A program made the position numbers and the translations under genes. The notes under the pieces were generated by a model, which ran no database searches, was not told where the DNA came from, and was given only the letters and a program-made list of their open reading frames with translations. A stretch of DNA of 64,000 nt from an uncultured Alphaproteobacteria bacterium. GTDB lineage: Bacteria; Pseudomonadota; Alphaproteobacteria; Thalassobaculales; Thalassobaculaceae. This document shows, piece by piece, positions 18,208-28,167 of this stretch; positions within the stretch are counted from its first letter, which is position 1, and each line of letters opens with the position of its first letter. The stretch is taken from the NCBI GenBank assembly GCA_937776645.1, contig CALMRI010000002.1:62001-126000 (forward strand), in the 5' to 3' direction.

Positions 18208-18660
18208 AAATTCTCGATATCCGCCTTCGAGGGTGTGGTGTCACCGCTCGGATGGTTGTGCACTATGATCAGCGCCGAGGCGCCGGGTTCCAGTGCGCGG
18301 TGGACAACCTCGCGTGGGTAGACCGGGGTATGATCGATGGTGTCGCGTTGGTGAATTTCGTCCGCCACTAGAAGGTTCTTGCGATCGAGGTAAAGTAACC
18401 GAAACTGTCCGACTTTCTCGAAGCCCATGCTAGCCGGGTAGTAGGCGATCACTTGATCACCAGGTACGGCAGCACCGGTCTCTTCATCAACGGTTCAGCC
18501 ATGAGCCGGAGCGCCGCCTCTCCGACACGCTGATTGTTTCGGCGAGACCGTCGAATTGGCGAAAGAGCTACTTGGCCAGAGGCTTTACGTCGCCGCGTGC
18601 ATGCGACAGGAACAATACCAGTTCCAGTAACTCATAGCCGGCGACCGCGCCCCGCATGTC
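18208..18660 (-). pseudogene. radC: radC (JAB/MPN domain DNA repair-associated protein) pseudogene
   Basis: The clearest part, from 18452 down to about 18208, reads [17 protein letters not shown], a PREVVHRAL helix and [15 protein letters not shown], which is the RadC JAMM zinc motif. Upstream on the same strand, in other frames, are YELLELVLFL, ARGDVKPLAK then a TAG, and QFDGLAETISVS, which correspond to the RadC N-terminal helix-hairpin region. So a once complete radC has suffered several frame breaks and stops and has lost everything after the JAMM motif, where IS1595-type sequence begins. It lies directly downstream of map on the same strand, an arrangement I know from other alphaproteobacteria. 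Confidence 0.85.
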
Positions 18661-18754
18661 CGGTTGACTTAGTGTTTCCTCACACCCGCTCCTCCCCGGA
18701 TCGTCTCTCCCCGGGCTAATTCTCAAGGGTTTATGGACGGTGGGGAGAGCTTTT

Positions 18755-19594
18755 TCAGGTCTCGTAGGGCGGTTTGGTCAAACCTAATGGGGAATTGGTG
18801 AAAATTTCGTAGCCGGTATCGGTCACCGCAATCGAATGCTCGAATTGCGCCGAAAGCGAACGGTCACGGGTTACTGCGGTCCAGCCATCGGACAGAATTT
18901 TCACGTCGAATTTGCCGGTGTTGATCATCGGCTCAATGGTGAAGAACATCCCTTTGCGGAGCACCGTTCCGGCACCCGGCGTGCCATAATGCAACACGCT
19001 CGGCGCGGTGTGAAAGGCCTGGCCCAGTCCGTGACCGCAGAAGTCGCGCACGACGGAGCATCGTTCGGCTTCGGCGAAAACCTGAATCGCGTGTCCGATA
19101 TCGCCGAGTGTTGCACCGGATTTGACGACGGAGATGCCGCGCATCAGACAATCATAGGTGATGTCGATCAGCCGGGCAGCCTTCACCGGTATCTTGCCGA
19201 CGCCGAACATCCGGCTGGTATCGCCGAACCAACCATCGAGGATGACGGTGATGTCGATATTCATGATATCCCCCTTGAGCAGTTTGCGAGGGCCGGGGAT
19301 ACCATGACAGACGACATGGTTGATCGACGTGCAGATCGACTTGGGATAGCCCTTGTAGCCGAGCGGCGCTGGAATGGCGCCATGATCGAGGATGAAGTCG
19401 TGGCAAAGGGTATCGAGTTCCTCGGTGGTCACCTCAGGTTTTACGTATGGGGTGATGAAGTCGAGGGTCTCGGCCGCCAGTTTGCCGGCTTTGCGCATGC
19501 CGTCATAGTCGTCATTCGAGTGGATGCGGATTTGCCTTGATTCGGTGTCGGGCACGGTTGGATCTCTTGCTGGTGAACGGGGTTTGTCGAGCAT
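18755..19594 (-). CDS. map: Type I methionine aminopeptidase
   Basis: A 279-residue enzyme that removes the initiator methionine from nascent proteins. The pita-bread fold ligands are visible: the first Asp in DITVILDGW, the second in WFGDTSR, His in GHGLG, Glu in FTIEPM and Glu in AQFEHSI. The substrate His is in YPKSICTSINHVVCHG. An N-terminal stretch of about 25 residues precedes the conserved core, which is common in alphaproteobacterial Map. No strong ribosome site is seen before the ATG at 19594. A degenerate radC follows it on the same strand. This is an essential housekeeping gene and looks intact. Confidence 0.95.
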   Translation of the reverse strand: MLDKPRSPARDPTVPDTESRQIRIHSNDDYDGMRKAGKLAAETLDFITPYVKPEVTTEELDTLCHDFILDHGAIPAPLGYKGYPKSICTSINHVVCHGIPGPRKLLKGDIMNIDITVILDGWFGDTSRMFGVGKIPVKAARLIDITYDCLMRGISVVKSGATLGDIGHAIQVFAEAERCSVVRDFCGHGLGQAFHTAPSVLHYGTPGAGTVLRKGMFFTIEPMINTGKFDVKILSDGWTAVTRDRSLSAQFEHSIAVTDTGYEIFTNSPLGLTKPPYET

Positions 19595-19685
19595 CCAAAA
19601 GCTTCAGGGGGCCGACCGGGCCATATTTGCGACAGGGAGACCCTCAGGTCAAGGTGGAGAGCCGCGACGCGCCAGCGTACCAACC

Positions 19686-20275
19686 TCAATGTAGCTTGAT
19701 CATCGCCGAGCCGTAGATCGCACCTTGGTTTTCTCCTTGTAACAGGGCCACCCCGTTATCTGCCTTGACCGGCCAATTTTTGATGTCGAAATTGGCGGCT
19801 ACCGGCGCGCTGTTCCAGGTTCCGAGGCGCAGGATATCGCGAACGATGTTGCGTTCGGTCAAGGTCTTACCGGCGTTCTCTCCACGGGTAATGGGCGTTG
19901 TGTGGCCATCGTCATAGGCGACGAACCAGATCGCGCCGCTCTTGGTAGCCGCTCGACCCTCGATTCCGACCGATAGCTGTCGCCCGGTGCCGATCATTGA
20001 AACCGTTATGAAAACTGGAATGGAAACCAGTTTCTCTAAGCCCATAGTGGTCACTTGGTCAATTTTCTCGAAGATTTCGCTGGTCCGTGATCCGCCCCCT
20101 CAAGTCGACCATCGATGACCATTTGCGGCGTATAGATTGACCATAGGTCCAGCGTCTTGCCATAGCCGCGCTGGAGGGCAGCGTTGGCGGTCCCCACACC
20201 CTGCCAGTTGACTAGTAAAACTGTCGCCGAGACAAATAGAACCGTCGCTAGAAATATAAATCGAGTACTTCATTC
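19686..20275 (-). pseudogene. DUF1223 (thioredoxin-fold) protein pseudogene
   Basis: The intact-looking part at 20054-19686 contains AIWFVAYDDGHTTPITRGENAGKTL split over strands, NIVRDILRLGTW and a C-terminal IYGSAMIKL, which match the C-terminal half of DUF1223 proteins (secreted or membrane-anchored thioredoxin-like proteins). Immediately upstream, in a different frame, lies NAALQRGYGKTLDLW and IYTPQMVIDGR, another hallmark of the family. The frame changes again around 20,060-20,070, and the N-terminal part with the usual Cys-containing motif is not recognisable. At least one frameshift and a missing N terminus make it a pseudogene. Confidence 0.75.
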
Positions 20276-20336
20276 CATGGCCGGATGATGGAGGCTTTGT
20301 TGACACCCCGCCAATCATGGGCCCGTTATATCGAAG

Positions 20337-20371
20337 GTAAACGGGGCGCCCCGGATGAGCGCCCCGTTTAC
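20337..20371 (-). terminator. Strong hairpin terminator after acnA
   Basis: A perfect 13-bp stem (GTAAACGGGGCGC with its complement at 20359-20371) closes a nine-base loop, 35 bases beyond the acnA stop on the minus strand. No long T-run follows, so it may work with Rho or as an mRNA-stabilising hairpin. It also separates acnA from the DUF1223 pseudogene. Confidence 0.75.
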
Positions 20372-20405
20372 GATTGAGTGTTAAACCGCCGAGCGTTGAA
20401 CCGGG

Positions 20406-23087
20406 TCAGGCGGCTTTTAACATGTTCCGCAGAACATATTGCAGGATGCCGCCATGGCGGTAGTAGTCGACCTCGTCCGCCGTATCGATTCGGCACAGCA
20501 GGGTGACGTCCTTGCTCGACCCATCGGCGAAGCTTATCCGGCAGGAGACGTCCATGCGCGGTGTGATACTCCCGGCGATCCCCGTGAAGTCAAAGGTCTC
20601 AGTGCCCTTCAAGCCAAGCGACTGGCGGTTCTCTCCATCCTTGAACTGCAACGGAAGCACGCCCATGCCGACCAGGTTCGAGCGATGGATACGCTCGAAA
20701 CTCTCGACGATCACCGCTTTCACGCCCAGCAACCGGGTGCCCTTGGCGGCCCAGTCACGCGACGATCCGGTGCCGTATTCCTTGCCGCCGACGATCACCA
20801 GCGGCACCCCTTCGGCCTGATACTGCATCGCCGCCGCATAGATCGACATCTGCTTGCCGGAAGGGTGATGGGTGGTTACACCGCCGGAGACACTGGGGAC
20901 CAACTCGTTACGAAGCCGGATATTTGCGAAGGTTCCACGCATCATGATCTCGTGGTTGCCGCGCCGGGCGCCAAAGGAGTTGAAGTCCAAGGGGCGTACC
21001 TGACGCTCCATCAGATAGTCACCGGCCGGGCCGTCCTGCTTGATTGAGCCAGCCGGCGAGATGTGGTCGGTGGTGATCGAGTCGGCGAGCATGGCGAGCG
21101 CCCGGGCGCCGTGGATGTCCACAATTTCATCAGGCTCGGCCTGCATTCCTTCAAAATACGGAGGGTTCTGCACATAGGTCGAGCCAGCATTCCAATCATA
21201 GGTGACGGTGGGCGTTGCCTGCACCGCGCGCCATTCCGCCGGTCCCTCGAAGACATTGGCATAGCGCGCCCGGTACATCTCCCGGGACAGGCTCTTGCGC
21301 ATGACTTCATCGATCTCCTGGTTGGTTGGCCAGATATCCTTCAGGAAGACCGGGTTGCCGTCGGCATCCTCGCCCAGCGGATCGGTGTAGAGATCCTTGG
21401 TCATCGAGCCGGCGATTGCATAGGCCACGACTAGGGGCGGCGAGGCGAGATAGTTAGCCTTGGCATGGGCGCTGACCCGGCCCTCGAAGTTGCGGTTGCC
21501 GGACAGAACCGAAGTGACGACAAGATCTCCGGACTCCACGGCGTCCGCCAAGGGTTGCGCCAGCGGACCGGAATTGCCGATGCAGGTGGTGCAGCCATAG
21601 CCCACCAGGTTAAAGCCCAGCTCATCCAGCTCGCTCTGCAGGCCGGCCTTGATCAGATAGTCGGTGACTACTTGTGAGCCGGGCGCTAGCGAAGTCTTGA
21701 CCCAGGGCTTGGCTTTCAGGCCCTTGGCATTGGCGTTGCGTGCTACAAGCCCAGCGGCGATCAGCACCGAGGGGTTGGAGGTATTGGTGCAACTGGTGAT
21801 CGCGGCGATGACCACGTCGCCGTCGGAAAGCTGGTAATCCGCCCCCTCGACCGGGACCGAGCGGACCTTGCCGTTACCAAGTTCCGTCAAGGCCTTGTCG
21901 AACTGAACCGCCGACTCGGACAACAGGACTCGATCCTGCGGGCGCTTGGGGCCGGCCATCGACGGCACCACCGTCGACAGATCCAGGGACAGCGTGTCGG
22001 TGAACACCGGATCCGGGCTTGAGGCGTTGCGCCACATGCCCTGGGCCTTGGCATAGGCCTCCACCAGGGCTATCCGGTCATCCTCGCGACCGGTGAATTT
22101 GAGATAGGAGATAGTCTCGGCATCGATCGGGAAGAAGCCGCAGGTGGCGCCGTATTCCGGGGCCATATTGGCAATCGTCGCCCGGTCGGCCAGGGTCAAC
22201 TCATCCAGGCCGGGACCGAAAAATTCCACGAACTTACCGACCACGCCATACGACCGCAACGCTTGCGTCACCGTCAACACCAGATCGGTTGCGGTGGCGC
22301 CCTCAGGCAGTTTGCCGGACATCCTGAAGCCTATGACTTCGGGGATTAGCATTGAAACCGGTTGACCCAGCATCGCTGCCTCGGCCTCGATACCGCCCAC
22401 GCCCCAGCCTAGAACTGCCATCCCGTTGACCATTGTGGTATGGCTGTCGGTGCCAACCAGGGTGTCCGGATAGGCGATGGTCTTGCCATCCTCTTCCTTG
22501 GTCCATACGGTTTGCGCCAGATATTCCAGGTTAACCTGATGGCAGATCCCGGTTCCCGGCGGTACGACCCGAAAGTTGCGGAACGCCTCGGAGCCCCAAC
22601 GCAGGAACTCATAGCGCTCACCATTGCGCTCGAACTCCAGCTCGACATTTTTTTTGAACGAGTCCGGGCCGCCAAAATTGTCGACCATGACCGAGTGATC
22701 GATGACGAGATCGACGGGCGAGAGCGGGTTGATCCGCTCCGGGTCCCCGCCCATCGTGATCATGGCGTCGCGCATCGCTGCCAGGTCGACGACGGCGGGA
22801 ACGCCGGTAAAGTCCTGCATCAGCACTCGGGCCGGTCGGTAGGCGATCTCGCGGGTCGATTTGCGTTCCTTTAGCCAGGCGGCGACCGCCTTGACGTCAT
22901 CGATGGTGACGCTGCGACCGTCCTCAAAACGCAGGAGGTTTTCCAGCAGCACCTTTAGCGAATACGGCAAGGTGCGGATCTCCGGAAAGCCGGCGTCAGC
23001 CATCGCCTCGAGGCTGTAGTAATCGTAGCTTTTGCCCCCGGCGCTCAAGGTGCGGCGGGTTTTCAGTGTGTCTTGGCCGGCAGTCAT
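20406..23087 (-). CDS. acnA: Aconitate hydratase A
   Basis: An 893-residue aconitase of the AcnA/IRP type, interconverting citrate and isocitrate in the TCA cycle. The ATG at 23087 ([14 protein letters not shown]) has GGAGA seven bases upstream; the frame is open to 23183 without similarity. The three [4Fe-4S] cysteines are visible in ITSCTNTSN and [12 protein letters not shown]. Other family motifs are [12 protein letters not shown], the swivel-domain loop [14 protein letters not shown] and the substrate Arg in the [14 protein letters not shown] region. It is intact and of normal length, single-gene, and followed by a hairpin terminator. Confidence 0.97.
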   Translation of the reverse strand: MTAGQDTLKTRRTLSAGGKSYDYYSLEAMADAGFPEIRTLPYSLKVLLENLLRFEDGRSVTIDDVKAVAAWLKERKSTREIAYRPARVLMQDFTGVPAVVDLAAMRDAMITMGGDPERINPLSPVDLVIDHSVMVDNFGGPDSFKKNVELEFERNGERYEFLRWGSEAFRNFRVVPPGTGICHQVNLEYLAQTVWTKEEDGKTIAYPDTLVGTDSHTTMVNGMAVLGWGVGGIEAEAAMLGQPVSMLIPEVIGFRMSGKLPEGATATDLVLTVTQALRSYGVVGKFVEFFGPGLDELTLADRATIANMAPEYGATCGFFPIDAETISYLKFTGREDDRIALVEAYAKAQGMWRNASSPDPVFTDTLSLDLSTVVPSMAGPKRPQDRVLLSESAVQFDKALTELGNGKVRSVPVEGADYQLSDGDVVIAAITSCTNTSNPSVLIAAGLVARNANAKGLKAKPWVKTSLAPGSQVVTDYLIKAGLQSELDELGFNLVGYGCTTCIGNSGPLAQPLADAVESGDLVVTSVLSGNRNFEGRVSAHAKANYLASPPLVVAYAIAGSMTKDLYTDPLGEDADGNPVFLKDIWPTNQEIDEVMRKSLSREMYRARYANVFEGPAEWRAVQATPTVTYDWNAGSTYVQNPPYFEGMQAEPDEIVDIHGARALAMLADSITTDHISPAGSIKQDGPAGDYLMERQVRPLDFNSFGARRGNHEIMMRGTFANIRLRNELVPSVSGGVTTHHPSGKQMSIYAAAMQYQAEGVPLVIVGGKEYGTGSSRDWAAKGTRLLGVKAVIVESFERIHRSNLVGMGVLPLQFKDGENRQSLGLKGTETFDFTGIAGSITPRMDVSCRISFADGSSKDVTLLCRIDTADEVDYYRHGGILQYVLRNMLKAA

Positions 23088-23260
23088 GCCCGGTCTCCAT
23101 TTCAGCGATGAATGCGCCCGACCGGGGTGTGCTACGGCCAAGTCGGCAGTACCTCTTATGAGGGCAAAAGTGGTCGTCGCCAAGGGCGCGATATGCGCTG
23201 TCCCCGGAGCGCCTCGACTATAGCTTGAAGTGGGGTGGGGGGCTAGAGGGACACCGAGCC

Positions 23261-24904
23261 CTATGACCCGGCCTCTGCCTCTGCTCTCAGTTCCACCCGG
23301 CGGATCTTGCCGGAGATGGTTTTCGGCAGCGCGTCGCGATATTCGATTTCGCGCGGGTATTTGTACGGCGCCGTAACCTTCTTGACGAAATCCTGAATCT
23401 CCTTGGTCAAGGCGTCCGATCCCTGGTGGCCGGGGGCCAGAATTACATAGGCTTTGACGACCTCACCACGAATCGCATCGGATTTGCCGATCACTGCAGA
23501 TTCCTGCACGGCGGGATGCTCGATCAGGGCGCTTTCCACCTCGAACGGGCTGATCCGGTAGCCAGCCGACGAAATGATGTCGTCCGATCGGCCAACGAAC
23601 CAGATATAGCCGTCGGCATCGCGGGTTGCAGTGTCGCCGGTATAATACCAGCCGTTACGGAACGAGCGGGCCGTGCCCTCCGGGTCGCGGAAATAGCCGG
23701 TAAACAGCCCCGGCGGATACGGGTCGGTGATCTTCACCGCGATATGGCCGACCGTGTCGTCGGCGCAGACGGTGCCGTCATCCTCGATGATGCCGATCTC
23801 GATTCCCGGCACCGGACGGCCCATCGAACCGGGGCGCACCCTCATGCCGGGAAAGTTGGCGACGATGTTGATAGTTTCGGTCTGGCCATAGCCGTCATAG
23901 ACATCGCAGCCGGTCGCCGCCTTCCAGGAACGCATCGCCTCGGGGTTGAGCGGCTCTCCAGCACCGATGCAATGGCGCAGCGAGGAGAGGTCATAGCCGG
24001 CCACATCCATCTGGGCGAACAATCGATAGATCGTTGGCGGCGCGCAGAAGGTGGTGACCTTGTGGTCCTCGATGATTTTGAGGTGCTGATTGGCGTCGAA
24101 CCCCTCGCCATCGAAGAGCAGGATCGCTGAGCCGGCCAGCAGTGGCGGAAACACTAAACCCCAGGCCGCCTTGGCCCAGCCGGTATCTGTGAGGGTCCAA
24201 TGCACGTCATGCTGGTCCAGGGTCATCCAATATTTCTGGGTGATGGTGTGGGCCAGGGCATAGCCGTAATCGCGCTCGACCATCTTCGGCATCGATGTGG
24301 TGCCGGAGGTAAAATAGATCAGCATCGGATCGGTGGCGGTGTTCGACGGTACCGAGGCTTGGTCCAGCGTGTCGGGCGCGGCGATGCAGGCCTGCTCCAT
24401 CGACGTCCAACCGTCCAGCGGATCGCCGTCGACAACGATCAGGCACTCCAGGGTCGGGCACTTGTCCTTCACCGCCTCGACCTTCTCGACATGGGCCGAG
24501 GTAACGATCACCAGCTTGGCGCCGGACCGGTTGATCCGATATTCGATATCCTTGGCGGTCAACAGATTAGTACCCGGCATCGCCACAACCCCGGTCTTCA
24601 TACAGCCGAGCAGCACATGGTACCAGGCGGCCAACCGGGGGATCATCACGAAGGCGAAATCCCCCTTGACGGCGCCGACGTCGGTCAGCACATGGGCAAA
24701 GCGGTTCGAGGCCCGTTCCAAATCGGAATAGCTGTGTTCGACCACGCACTGACCGGTCTTATCGATGGCGATCAGCGCTGTCTTGTCGGCCTCGAGTGCG
24801 CGCTTGGCGACAACGTCGAAGGCGAAATTAAAATTGTCGGGGATCTTCAGATCGAAATCCCGGCACGCGGCCTCGTAGTCGAAGCTTGAGGGGTGGGGGC
24901 TCAT
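23261..24904 (-). CDS. Acyl-CoA synthetase (AMP-binding, medium-chain/ACSM-like)
   Basis: A 547-residue adenylate-forming enzyme that should activate a carboxylic acid to its CoA thioester using ATP. Motifs in order: the P-loop-like [41 protein letters not shown] containing the hinge Asp and Arg, and [13 protein letters not shown] with the catalytic Lys near the C terminus. The layout resembles acetyl-CoA synthetase-related ACSM enzymes. The ATG at 24904 has GGGAG about eight bases upstream. The gene is followed by acnA after 173 bases without a gene and preceded by an antiporter gene on the same strand. Substrate chain or ring type is not deducible. Confidence 0.92.
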   Translation of the reverse strand: MSPHPSSFDYEAACRDFDLKIPDNFNFAFDVVAKRALEADKTALIAIDKTGQCVVEHSYSDLERASNRFAHVLTDVGAVKGDFAFVMIPRLAAWYHVLLGCMKTGVVAMPGTNLLTAKDIEYRINRSGAKLVIVTSAHVEKVEAVKDKCPTLECLIVVDGDPLDGWTSMEQACIAAPDTLDQASVPSNTATDPMLIYFTSGTTSMPKMVERDYGYALAHTITQKYWMTLDQHDVHWTLTDTGWAKAAWGLVFPPLLAGSAILLFDGEGFDANQHLKIIEDHKVTTFCAPPTIYRLFAQMDVAGYDLSSLRHCIGAGEPLNPEAMRSWKAATGCDVYDGYGQTETINIVANFPGMRVRPGSMGRPVPGIEIGIIEDDGTVCADDTVGHIAVKITDPYPPGLFTGYFRDPEGTARSFRNGWYYTGDTATRDADGYIWFVGRSDDIISSAGYRISPFEVESALIEHPAVQESAVIGKSDAIRGEVVKAYVILAPGHQGSDALTKEIQDFVKKVTAPYKYPREIEYRDALPKTISGKIRRVELRAEAEAGS

Positions 24905-24989
24905 TGGTCAGTCTCCCGAATGCGGGCCGCGATGGTCGCTGGCTAATCCGTGGCTATGAGACAACGCCGGGTCTGGAAATTCAAGATCC

Positions 24990-26255
24990 CTACCCAACCA
25001 TCCGCTTAACCAGCGGCTTTACCGTTAATCCCTGGATGATGATTGAAAACAACACGACGCCATAGGTGATGGTGAGGATGGTGACCTTGTACTCGGTTTC
25101 CGGCAGTGACAGGGCCAAGGCCACCGCGATGCCGCCGCGCAGACCGCCCCAGATCAGTACAGGCACCGCGCCCTTGGTAAACACCTCCCAGCGCGACAGC
25201 AGGACGATCGGGACGCCGACGCTGAGCGCCCGGGCGATCAAGGTCACCGGGATCGCCAGCAAGGCAAAGCCAAACAGGTTTGCATTCTCTGAGATCACCA
25301 GCACTTCCAGGCCGATCAGTAGGAACAGCACCGAATTCAGGATCTCGTCGATCAAGGTCCAGAAGGTCATCACGTCGGCTCGGGTCGCCTCACTCATCGC
25401 GTATTTGACGCCGCGGTTACCGATGAACAGTCCGGCGACCACCATGGCGATCGGGCCGCTCATATGCAGTGCCAGCGCCAAGGCGTAGGTGACCATGACC
25501 AGTGCCAGGGTGATCAACACTTCCAGGCTCGGTTCGTTGATCCCGTACATGGCGCGGTAGCCGATATAGCCGGCGGCAAAGCCCAGGACTACACCGCCGG
25601 CGACCTCGGTGAAGAATAGCTTGGCGATTTCGGTCGCGCCCATTACACCCCCATGCGCGCCACCCGCGTCGCCAGCACCGGACATGGCGATCGCCACGAC
25701 GACGGTGAACACCACCACGCCGACACCGTCATTAAACAGCGATTCGCCAGTCATTGTGGCTTGCAGGGTGTCGGGAACCTTCACGGTCTTGAACAGGCCA
25801 AGTACCGCGACCGGGTCGGTCGGGCTGATCAGGGCGCCGAACACCAGGGCCCACATGAACGGTAGATCCAGGCCGACCCATCCCGCCGCCAACCACATCA
25901 GCGCCGCCACGGTGAAGGTGGACACGAAGGTCCCGACCACCGCCATCACTGCGATCACCAGTCGTTTGGTCTTAAGGGCGGAAAAATCAGCGTGCAGGGC
26001 GCCTGCGAACAGCATGAAACTCAGCATGCCGTGCATCAAGGTCGCGTTGAAATCGATTTGCCGCAGCATGCCGGTGACTTTGCCGCCAATCCCCAGCGTT
26101 GGGTCGAGCAGATCGATGGTGATGATCGACAACGAGGCCACCAGCGCAATCATCACCAACCCAATGGTGTGCGGCAGGTGGAGCAGGCGGTGGTTGATAT
26201 AGCCGAACAGAGCCGACAGCCCCACCAGGATTGCACCGATGCTGAAAATGCTCAT
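24990..26255 (-). CDS. Na+/H+ antiporter (CPA1/NhaP-type)
   Basis: A 421-residue inner-membrane protein with about 12-13 hydrophobic segments. Signature elements of the CPA1 family are the ion-binding Asp pair region ISPTDPVAVLG (about residues 143-153), GESLFNDGVGVVVF downstream, and the GGLRGGIAVALALSLP helix near the C terminus. It probably exchanges sodium or potassium for protons in pH and salt homeostasis. The start ATG at 26255 has a weak purine-rich upstream sequence. The C terminus is short, without a RCK or cytoplasmic regulatory domain. It is divergent from the hyuB gene. Confidence 0.92.
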   Translation of the reverse strand: MSIFSIGAILVGLSALFGYINHRLLHLPHTIGLVMIALVASLSIITIDLLDPTLGIGGKVTGMLRQIDFNATLMHGMLSFMLFAGALHADFSALKTKRLVIAVMAVVGTFVSTFTVAALMWLAAGWVGLDLPFMWALVFGALISPTDPVAVLGLFKTVKVPDTLQATMTGESLFNDGVGVVVFTVVVAIAMSGAGDAGGAHGGVMGATEIAKLFFTEVAGGVVLGFAAGYIGYRAMYGINEPSLEVLITLALVMVTYALALALHMSGPIAMVVAGLFIGNRGVKYAMSEATRADVMTFWTLIDEILNSVLFLLIGLEVLVISENANLFGFALLAIPVTLIARALSVGVPIVLLSRWEVFTKGAVPVLIWGGLRGGIAVALALSLPETEYKVTILTITYGVVLFSIIIQGLTVKPLVKRMVG

Positions 26256-26501
26256 GTGGCCGGGGCTTCTTTCATCGGTTGGGCGGGGAGGTCGCTCTTG
26301 GCTACCCTTGCAAGGGTTCTTGGTCGACCTTACATGATTTTACTCTGCTGTACCTTGCTCGCGTGTCTAGAGCACCACGACATTTATCAGCGCCTCATCT
26401 TTGATAAGCGCCCGCTTCGGGATGGCAACGTCTTGGCAAGACAGCGCCTTGGCGTCACACTGTCCTTCCCTTCGTATCTACCGTCGCCCTGGAGGCTCGC
26501 C

Positions 26502-28163
26502 GTGACTTTATCCGTTGATCCAATCACCGTTTCGGTGGTGCAGCACCGGCTTACCGCTATCGTCGCCGAAATGGGCGAAGCGATGCTGCGCACCTCGTAC
26601 TCGCAGATCCTCAATTCCAGCCGGGACTTCTCCACCGGCATATGCGACGTCCAGTGCCGTCTGGTGGCCCAGGCCGAACACATCCCGATCCATGTCGGTG
26701 CGCTGTCCTATGCGGCCGAGTCGGTCAGCGGTTATTTTGGCGACACGGTGAAGCCCGGGGACGTCTACCTATTGAACGACCCGTATTTCGGCGGTAGTCA
26801 TCTGCCGGATGTAACCGCCTTCGTGCCGGTCTTCGCCGGCGAAAAGGTGGTGTTCTGGACCATCAACAGGGCGCATCACAGTGATATCGGCGGCGCCACG
26901 CATGGCGCCTATAACCCGACGGCGACGACGATTTTCCAGGAAGGCCTGCGGATCCCGCCGCTTAAGCTTTATGATCAGGGGGAGGTGCGCCAGGATCTGC
27001 TGGACATGATCGCCACCAACACCCGCCACCCGCGCGATTTCAAGGGCGATCTGGCGGCCCAGATCGGTTCGGTCCGAGGCGGTGAGCGCCGGGTGCTGGC
27101 GCTGATCGAGGAGTTCGGCGCCGAGACCGTGATGGCCTCGATCGAGACGATCTTGGACTCCGCCGAGCAGCAGGCCCGCGCGGTGATTACCGCCTGGCCG
27201 AACGGGGTCTACAAGGGCGAGGCGGTGCTCGACGATGACGGCCATGGCGAAATCGACGTGACGATCCGCGCCACGGTGACCAAATCCGGCAGCGACCTAA
27301 CGATCGACCTGACGGAATCGGACCCGCAATCCAAGGGTTTCCTGAATTCCTCCTACGCCAATATGCGCTCAGCCGTGGCCATGGCGATCGCTTATCTCAT
27401 CGATCCCGAGACGCCGAAGAATCACGGCTCGCTGCGCCCTATCACCGTTAAGGCCAAGCGCGGGACCATCGTTTATTCCGAGGACGGCGCGCCGGTTACC
27501 ATGTGCACCAGCCATTGCTCCAACGAGATCTGCGAGGCGATCATCGTGGCTCTTTCCGAGGCCTGTCCGGAGCGGGCGATGGGCGGCTGGGGGCGGCGCT
27601 TTCGGGTCGCGATCCAGGGAGAAAACCCGGAGAGCGGCCGCAGCTTTATTTGGCATATGTTTCACGCCCGGCCCGGCGCCGGCGGATCTTCCGGCGGCGA
27701 TGGCTGGCATAATGCCGGCGAGTGGCACTCCGCCGGCGGCCTCAAATTCGGCAGTGTCGAGCTGGCGGAGGCGCGGTTCCCGTTGCACTTCCGAAAACAT
27801 GAGTTTCGCCCTAATTCCGCTGGTGATGGGGAATATCGGGGCGGCAATGGGGTTGAGCTTGAACTGGTGATGGAGACGGAGACGCCATCGGTGGTGAACA
27901 CCGCCGGTGATGGCAACCGGCATGGCTCGCGCGGCATGGTCGGCGGCGAAGATAGCAAGCCGCATCACTATGAATTGCACCGGGCTGATGGCAGCGTTCG
28001 CGAGTTGCAGACCAAGGAGATCCTGATCCCGGTCGCGCCCGGCGACACCTTTGTCATTCACTCCGCCGGCGGCGGCGGTTGGGGTAATCCGACCAAGCGA
28101 ACCGCCGAGGCGCGAGCGCTTGACGCACTAAACCAAATCACGACTAGCGTTGACGGAGCCTGA
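26502..28163 (+). CDS. hyuB: Hydantoinase B family protein (HyuB/AcxB-like subunit)
   Basis: A 553-residue subunit of the ATP-dependent N-methylhydantoinase / 5-oxoprolinase / acetone carboxylase group. GTG at 26502 is the start, with GGAGG six bases upstream; a long open frame before it is not conserved. Recognisable segments are DPITVSVVQHRL, AEMGEAMLRTSYS, LNDPYFGGSHLPD, NRAHHSDIGG and SAGGGGWGNP at the C terminus. It is followed after four bases by hyuA, so the two subunits should be co-translated and form a complex. The reaction is probably ATP-driven opening of a lactam or hydantoin-like ring, but carboxylase function cannot be excluded. Confidence 0.92.
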   Translation: MTLSVDPITVSVVQHRLTAIVAEMGEAMLRTSYSQILNSSRDFSTGICDVQCRLVAQAEHIPIHVGALSYAAESVSGYFGDTVKPGDVYLLNDPYFGGSHLPDVTAFVPVFAGEKVVFWTINRAHHSDIGGATHGAYNPTATTIFQEGLRIPPLKLYDQGEVRQDLLDMIATNTRHPRDFKGDLAAQIGSVRGGERRVLALIEEFGAETVMASIETILDSAEQQARAVITAWPNGVYKGEAVLDDDGHGEIDVTIRATVTKSGSDLTIDLTESDPQSKGFLNSSYANMRSAVAMAIAYLIDPETPKNHGSLRPITVKAKRGTIVYSEDGAPVTMCTSHCSNEICEAIIVALSEACPERAMGGWGRRFRVAIQGENPESGRSFIWHMFHARPGAGGSSGGDGWHNAGEWHSAGGLKFGSVELAEARFPLHFRKHEFRPNSAGDGEYRGGNGVELELVMETETPSVVNTAGDGNRHGSRGMVGGEDSKPHHYELHRADGSVRELQTKEILIPVAPGDTFVIHSAGGGGWGNPTKRTAEARALDALNQITTSVDGA

Positions 28164-28167
28164 ACCC

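Noticed and set aside
25992-26501. N-terminal extension of hyuB by 170 codons
   Set aside because: It overlaps the antiporter gene on the other strand and is not like any HyuB N terminus; GGAGG before GTG 26502 marks the start.
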